NCBI GenBank assembly: GCA_003484865.1
Contig: DMZT01000205.1
Coordinates: forward strand, 1 to 9,924
Length of the DNA: 9,924 nucleotides
Reading direction: 5' to 3'
DNA from: Stenotrophomonas sp.
GTDB taxonomy: Bacteria > Pseudomonadota > Gammaproteobacteria > Xanthomonadales > Xanthomonadaceae
Below the pieces are notes generated by a model. It worked only from the letters and a program-made list of their open reading frames with translations, searched no databases and had not been told where the DNA came from. Positions within the stretch are counted from its first letter, which is position 1. Each line of letters opens with the position of its first letter. Of this stretch, positions 6,465 through 9,924 are shown in pieces. The position numbers were made by a program, and so were the translations under genes.

Positions 6465-6523
6465 GTAGCGCCACGCCATGCGTGGCTGCGGTATCCGGTC
6501 AGCCACGCATGGCGTGGCGCTAC
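6465..6523. repeat. GTAG-type REP (SMAG) dimer between hslV and hslU
   Basis: Seen: a unit headed by GTAG (6465-6487) with stem GCCACGC/GCGTGGC around a CAT loop, then a 13-nt spacer (6488-6500), then the exact reverse complement of the whole 23-nt unit (6501-6523), ending in CTAC. Known: paired, inverted GTAG palindromes are a standard arrangement of SMAG REP elements in Stenotrophomonas. The transcript can form either two small hairpins or one long 23-bp stem. There is no following T-run, so hslU can still be reached by readthrough. Inference: it may attenuate or allow processing between hslV and hslU. Confidence 0.9.
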
Positions 6524-6593
6524 ATCAGCGTTACGTCGCTGCCAGGCAGGCCGGTGATACGTCATTCCACCCCATATCCTCGTGAGCACACCC

Positions 6594-7967
6594 ATGCCGC
6601 ACAAGATTGAAGTTTCTTCCGCCACCATGACCCCGCGCGAGATCGTGCAGGAACTGGACCGGCACATCGTCGGCCAGCACGACGCCAAGCGCGCGGTCGC
6701 CATCGCGCTGCGCAACCGCTGGCGCCGCATGCAGCTGCCGGCCGAGCTGCGCAACGAAGTCATGCCCAAGAACATCCTGATGATCGGCCCGACCGGCGTC
6801 GGCAAGACCGAGATCGCGCGTCGCCTGGCCACGCTGGCCAATGCGCCGTTCGTCAAGGTTGAAGCCACCCGGTTTACCGAGGTCGGCTATGTCGGCAAGG
6901 ACGTGGAGCAGATCATCCGCGACCTGGCCGACACTGCGGTCAAGCTGTACCGCGAGCAGGCCAAGGTCCGCGTGCGCACCCAGGCCGAAGAGCGCGCCGA
7001 AGACCGCATCCTGGATGCATTGCTGCCGCGCCGCAGCACCGGTATCGGCTTCGATGCCGAGGCCGCGCGCAACGAGCCATCCGCGCAGGACAACGAGACC
7101 CGCATCAAGTTCCGCCGCATGCTGCGCAACGGTGAACTGGACGAGCGCGAGATCGAACTGGAAGTGTCGGCCAACGTCAGCATGGACATCATGACCCCGC
7201 CGGGTATGGAGGAAATGGGGCAGCAGCTGCGCCAGATGTTCTCCAGCATGGGCGGTGCGAAGGCGCAGAAGCGCACGCTGTCGATCAAGGCCGCGCGTCC
7301 GCTGCTGATCGAGGAAGAGGCCGGCAAGCTGGTCAATGAAGACGATATCCGCAGCGCTGCGATCGAAGCCTGTGAGCAGCATGGCATCGTGTTCATCGAT
7401 GAGATCGACAAGGTCGCCAAGCGCGGTGACAACGTCGGTGGCGGTGATGTGTCGCGCGAAGGCGTGCAGCGCGATCTGCTGCCGCTGGTGGAAGGCTCCA
7501 ATGTGTCCACCAAGTACGGCACCATCAAGACCGACCACATCCTGTTCATCGCCTCCGGTGCGTTCCACCTGGCCAAGCCCAGCGATCTGATCCCGGAACT
7601 GCAGGGTCGTTTCCCGATCCGCGTGGAACTGGGCGCGCTGAGCAAGCAGGACTTCGTGCGCATCCTGACCGAGCCGAAGGCCGCGCTGACCAAGCAGTAC
7701 GAAGCGCTGCTGCAGACTGAAGGCGTCTCGATGAAGTTCACGGTCGATGCGGTGGACCGCTTGGCCGAGATCGCCTTCCAGGTGAACGAGCGCCAGGAAA
7801 ACATCGGCGCGCGCCGCCTGCACACGGTGCTGGAGCGCTTGCTGGATACGCTGAGCTATGAAGCCCCGGACCGCGATGGCGAGACCATCAGCATCGACCA
7901 GGCCTACGTCGACGCGCACCTGGGTGAGCTGGTGCAGGATCCGGACTTGAGCCGCTACATCCTGTAA
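6594..7967 (+). CDS. hslU: HslU (ClpY), ATPase subunit of the HslUV protease
   Basis: Encodes 457 aa from the ATG at 6594; an in-frame GTG at 6582 would add 4 residues and neither has a strong Shine-Dalgarno. HslU is the AAA+ unfoldase that recognises substrates and threads them into HslV. Seen: the N-terminal [34 protein letters not shown] block; Walker A GPTGVGKT (65-72); pore loop GYVG (98-101); the inserted I-domain (about 105-240); Walker B IVFIDE (265-270); and the C-terminal tail ending SRYIL, which in this family docks into HslV and activates it. Length is near E. coli HslU (443 aa). It shares the hslV transcript unless the REP dimer interrupts it. A strong intrinsic terminator lies 28 bp downstream. 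Confidence 0.96.
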   Translation: MPHKIEVSSATMTPREIVQELDRHIVGQHDAKRAVAIALRNRWRRMQLPAELRNEVMPKNILMIGPTGVGKTEIARRLATLANAPFVKVEATRFTEVGYVGKDVEQIIRDLADTAVKLYREQAKVRVRTQAEERAEDRILDALLPRRSTGIGFDAEAARNEPSAQDNETRIKFRRMLRNGELDEREIELEVSANVSMDIMTPPGMEEMGQQLRQMFSSMGGAKAQKRTLSIKAARPLLIEEEAGKLVNEDDIRSAAIEACEQHGIVFIDEIDKVAKRGDNVGGGDVSREGVQRDLLPLVEGSNVSTKYGTIKTDHILFIASGAFHLAKPSDLIPELQGRFPIRVELGALSKQDFVRILTEPKAALTKQYEALLQTEGVSMKFTVDAVDRLAEIAFQVNERQENIGARRLHTVLERLLDTLSYEAPDRDGETISIDQAYVDAHLGELVQDPDLSRYIL

Positions 7968-7995
7968 CGGCACGCAACGATCGGGTGGTAGGAAG

Positions 7996-8027
7996 AACGG
8001 CGGCACTTCGGTGTCGCCGTTTTTTTT
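7996..8027 (+). terminator. intrinsic terminator after hslU
   Basis: AACGGCGGCAC (7996-8006), TTCG tetraloop, GTGTCGCCGTT (8011-8021): an 11-bp stem with one G-U pair, running into eight T (8020-8027). A textbook Rho-independent terminator for the plus strand. It lies between the convergent hslU and smeT genes; the smeT stop begins 2 nt past the T-tract. On the minus strand the stem is followed only by a weak TT-C-TT run, so termination of smeT there is less certain. Confidence 0.95.
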
Positions 8028-8028
8028 C

Positions 8029-8697
8029 TCAGGCGTCGTCGTCGGTTGGCAGGGCGGTCGGGGGTGCGCCCGGGGTGAATACACCCGGCTGCACGAATGC
8101 GCTGAGGATCGCATCCAGCGTCTGCGCGCCATCGCGCTGGATCTCGAACAGCTCCGGTTCCAGCATCGCGCTATACAGCACCCCGGTCAGGCTGGTGCTC
8201 ACGATGCGTGCCACCGTGTCCACGTCCACCCCCTCGCGCAGCTGCCCCAACTCGCGCGCGCGCTGGAACGCGGCCGCGAAGATACCCAGCTCCTCGCGCG
8301 ATGCCTCCAGCTGCAGCACCTGCATCGCCTGGCTTTCCACCGACAGATCATTGCGCAGCATGATTTCCATCATGTTGCGCAGGCGTTCGTCTTCGGCCAG
8401 CTCCCGGAAGGAGACCAGCAGTGCCGAGCGCAGGTCCAGGATCGGTGTAGTGCGCTTGGCCGAGGTGGTGCGTCGCAGGCGCTCGATGAACGGGACGCGC
8501 TCGCGATCGATCATCGCGGTCAGCACTTCGGTCTTGTTCTTGAAATGCCAGTACACCGCGCCGCGGGTGAATCCGGCGCGCGCCCCGATCATCGCCAGGC
8601 TGGTGCCGGCGACCCCGTATTCATGGAAACAGACCTGGGCCGCATCGAGGATGCCCTCGCGGGTGGCCTGCGCCTCTTCTTTGGTTTTTCTGGCCAT
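8029..8697 (-). CDS. smeT: TetR-family repressor of an RND efflux operon (SmeT-like)
   Basis: Encodes 222 aa. Seen: MARKTKEEAQATREGILDAA opens a TetR_N domain; the helix-turn-helix spans about residues 33-52 (SLAMIGARAGFTRGAVYWHF), followed by KNKTEVL. The C-terminal part (about 85-205) resembles the ligand domain of the AcrR/TtgR/SmeT group. Known: SmeT represses smeDEF and itself in S. maltophilia by binding one operator between the divergent genes; TtgR does the same for ttgABC in Pseudomonas putida. The neighbour is a divergent AcrA/SmeD-type adaptor, and the intergenic operator matches, so SmeT is the best name. Length agrees with SmeT (about 220 aa). No strong Shine-Dalgarno precedes the ATG. 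The C-terminal tail is Pro/Thr/Asp-rich (PTALPTDDDA). No truncation or frameshift is visible. Confidence 0.88.
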   Translation of the reverse strand: MARKTKEEAQATREGILDAAQVCFHEYGVAGTSLAMIGARAGFTRGAVYWHFKNKTEVLTAMIDRERVPFIERLRRTTSAKRTTPILDLRSALLVSFRELAEDERLRNMMEIMLRNDLSVESQAMQVLQLEASREELGIFAAAFQRARELGQLREGVDVDTVARIVSTSLTGVLYSAMLEPELFEIQRDGAQTLDAILSAFVQPGVFTPGAPPTALPTDDDA

Positions 8698-8731
8698 TGC
8701 GCTGTGCAGTTGCTGGATGAAACCGGCCTGA

Positions 8732-8737
8732 ATTGTA
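8732..8737 (-). promoter_or_regulatory. candidate -10 element of smeT
   Basis: On the minus strand the sequence reads TACAAT, close to the TATAAT consensus, about 35 nt upstream of the smeT ATG. The corresponding -35 zone falls within the operator at about 8755-8760 (ATGCAT) and is a poor match to TTGACA. Repressor bound there would block smeT transcription. Confidence 0.55.
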
Positions 8738-8741
8738 CCGC

Positions 8742-8771
8742 TTTACAAACAAACATGCATGTATGTATATT
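8742..8771 (+). promoter_or_regulatory. promoter of smeD(EF) inside the operator
   Basis: TTTACA (8742-8747) serves as a -35 and TATATT (8766-8771) as a -10, with an 18-bp spacer. The predicted start is near 8778, leaving a leader of about 150 nt before the smeD ATG. The whole promoter lies in the pseudopalindrome, so repressor binding would exclude RNA polymerase. Confidence 0.6.
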
Positions 8772-8772
8772 T
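8742..8772. promoter_or_regulatory. SmeT/TtgR-type operator (pseudopalindrome)
   Basis: Seen: TTTACAAACAAACATG on the left and CATGTATGTATATTT on the right, with dyad centre at 8757/8758. The inner 10 bp ACATGCATGT are a perfect palindrome; further out, 8749-8751 pair with 8764-8766, and 8747 with 8768. Known: the Pseudomonas TtgR operator has the same TTTACAAACAA...CATG...TATATT layout, and SmeT protects a pseudopalindrome of about 28 bp between smeT and smeD. An A/T-rich island in an otherwise G+C-rich window. Confidence 0.85.
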
Positions 8773-8832
8773 GCGCCCCACTGATCCTCAGCGAGGACTG
8801 CCTGCGCACGCCGGCGGGTCTCGTTTCGGATA

Positions 8833-8865
8833 TTTGCCGTCATTTGCTGCCTGTTTGTCGTCATT
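8833..8865. repeat. imperfect direct repeat in the smeD leader
   Basis: TTTGCCGTCATT (8833-8844) recurs as TTTGTCGTCATT (8854-8865): 11 of 12 match at a 21-bp interval, about two helical turns. It lies between the predicted smeD transcription start and its ATG, in the remaining part of the 231-bp smeT-smeD gap. No other structure is obvious there. A second regulator site is possible but unproven. Confidence 0.4.
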
Positions 8866-8928
8866 CTTCGCTTTTATCGGAAGTTGGGCTGCAGGCGCGC
8901 CCTTTTCCGTCTGCGAGCCCCTACCGCC

Positions 8929-9924
8929 ATGTCCAGAACCCCGTACCGTCTTCTCGCGCTGTCCCTCGCGATCGCCCTGACCGTGTCCGCCTGTGGCGGT
9001 GGTGAGCAGGAGGGTCCGCAGGGCGGCCCCGGCCAGGTGACCGTGGCCACCCTGAAAGCCGAGCAGGTCGGGCTGACCCGCGAGCTGCCGGGCCGCACCA
9101 ATGCCTTCCTAGTGGCCGAAGTGCGCCCGCAGGTCAACGGCATCGTGGCCAAGCGGTTGTTCACCGAAGGCGGCCTGGTCACTGCCGGGCAGCCGCTGTA
9201 TCAGCTCGATGACGCCAGCTATCGCGCCCAGGCCAACAGCGCCCGTGCCCAGCTGGCGCGCGCCGAAGCCACCGCCAATGCCGCACGCCTGAGCGCCAAG
9301 CGCATCGGCGAGCTGGCCAAGGTCGAGGCGGTCAGCACCCAGGACAACGAAAACGCGATCGCCGCGCTGAAGCAGGCCGAAGCCGATGTCGGCGCCGCGC
9401 GTGCCTCGCTGGACGCGGCCAACGTGACGCTGGGGTATGCGCGCATCACCGCGCCGATCAGCGGCCGCATCGGCAAGTCCTCGGTTACCCAGGGCGCGCT
9501 GGTCAGTGCCGGTCAGGCCGAAGCGCTGGCCACCGTGCAGCAGTTGAACCCGATCTATGTCGATCTGACCCAGTCCGCCAGCGAGCTGCTGCAGCTGCGC
9601 CGCGAACTGGCCAGCGGCCGCCTGCAGGACAACCAGACCCTGCCGGTGACGATCCTGCTCGATGACGGCACCGAGTTCGACCACAAGGGCACGCTGGAAT
9701 TCTCCGAAGTCAGCGTGGATCCGACCACCGGCAGCTACGCGCTGCGGGTCAAGGTCGAGAACCCGGACCAGGTGCTGATGCCGGGCATGTACGTGCGTGC
9801 GCAGGTGGGCAGCGGCGTGCGCGACAACGCGATCCTGGTGCCGATGCAGGGCATCGCCCGCGATCCCAAGGGCGATACCAGCGCCATGGTGGTCGGCAAG
9901 GACGACAAGGTCGAAGTGCGGCAG
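8929..9924 (+). CDS. smeD: RND efflux periplasmic adaptor (membrane fusion protein), SmeD-like, partial
   Basis: 332 codons from the ATG at 8929 to the right edge with no stop; the C-terminus (about 50-70 aa) is missing. The adaptor bridges the inner-membrane RND transporter and the outer-membrane channel. Seen: a lipoprotein signal peptide with lipobox V19-S20-A21-C22, then Gly/Glu/Gln-rich linker; the beta-barrel/lipoyl part with LPGRTNAFLVAEVRPQVNGI (53-72) and KRLFTEGGLVTAGQPLYQLD (75-94); an alpha-helical hairpin rich in Ala, Arg and Glu (about 98-168); the second lipoyl half YARITAPISGRIG (170-182); then barrel strands to MPGMYVRAQV (284-293). This order is that of AcrA/MexA/TtgA/SmeD. 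The divergent smeT-like gene and operator support SmeD. No strong Shine-Dalgarno is visible. The transporter and channel genes (smeE, smeF) should follow. Confidence 0.9.
   Translation, partial: MSRTPYRLLALSLAIALTVSACGGGEQEGPQGGPGQVTVATLKAEQVGLTRELPGRTNAFLVAEVRPQVNGIVAKRLFTEGGLVTAGQPLYQLDDASYRAQANSARAQLARAEATANAARLSAKRIGELAKVEAVSTQDNENAIAALKQAEADVGAARASLDAANVTLGYARITAPISGRIGKSSVTQGALVSAGQAEALATVQQLNPIYVDLTQSASELLQLRRELASGRLQDNQTLPVTILLDDGTEFDHKGTLEFSEVSVDPTTGSYALRVKVENPDQVLMPGMYVRAQVGSGVRDNAILVPMQGIARDPKGDTSAMVVGKDDKVEVRQ

Noticed and set aside
6465..6523. REP dimer as an intrinsic terminator or CRISPR-like repeat
   Set aside because: No T-run follows either arm, there are only two inverted copies, and the GTAG heads identify it as a REP pair.
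6531..8132. Long minus-strand open frame opposite hslU
   Set aside because: It is antisense to hslU and its REP region and crosses the hslU terminator and part of smeT; composition is that of a shadow frame.
1..9924. tRNA, rRNA, CRISPR array, insertion sequence or toxin-antitoxin module
   Set aside because: Looked for and not seen: no tRNA-like cloverleaf, rRNA core sequence, regularly spaced repeats or transposase was noticed; the window appears to be ordinary core chromosome plus an efflux locus.

Overview
This window looks like a chromosomal segment of a Stenotrophomonas species, in or close to the S. maltophilia complex (Xanthomonadaceae/Lysobacteraceae). The evidence is the high G+C content with third-codon G/C bias, extragenic palindromes headed by a GTAG tetranucleotide (the SMAG family of REP elements typical of this genus), and a divergent TetR/RND-efflux locus with an operator of the SmeT/TtgR type. 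All genes were read by eye from the sequence; no database search was run.

Layout from left to right. (1) 1-228, minus strand: the N-terminal part of a class I PLP-dependent aminotransferase that runs off the left edge. (2) 340-2457, plus: an oligopeptidase B (ptrB-like, S9A serine peptidase) with a putative Sec signal peptide and a complete Ser/Asp/His triad. (3) 2580-3011, plus: a small DUF454/YbaN-type inner-membrane protein. (4) 3123-5802, plus: the conserved gammaproteobacterial cluster lptM - dapF - DUF484 (yigA) - xerC, tightly packed with overlapping starts and stops. (5) 5894-7967, plus: hslV and hslU, the two-component HslUV (ClpQY) protease, preceded by a good match to a sigma-32 heat-shock promoter. 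The two genes are separated by a GTAG-REP dimer with 23-bp perfect inverted arms. A strong intrinsic terminator follows hslU. (6) 8029-8697, minus: a TetR-family repressor (smeT-like), convergent with hslU. (7) 8929-9924, plus: the start of a divergent membrane-fusion lipoprotein of an RND multidrug pump (smeD-like), running off the right edge. The 231-bp gap between these two carries an operator with promoters facing both ways.

How the genes work together. lptM (LptD maturation), dapF (meso-diaminopimelate for peptidoglycan and lysine), DUF484 and xerC (chromosome dimer resolution) form a housekeeping envelope/chromosome operon. hslVU supplies heat-inducible cytoplasmic proteolysis. smeT/smeD is a self-repressed efflux control module; the pump's inner-membrane and outer-membrane genes are expected just beyond the right edge.

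I see no clearly new biological system. The window is mostly core genome. The most interesting material is regulatory: the heat-shock promoter, REP elements that supply stop codons or sit inside an operon, near-leaderless starts, an extended HslV propeptide, and a phased repeat in the smeD leader.
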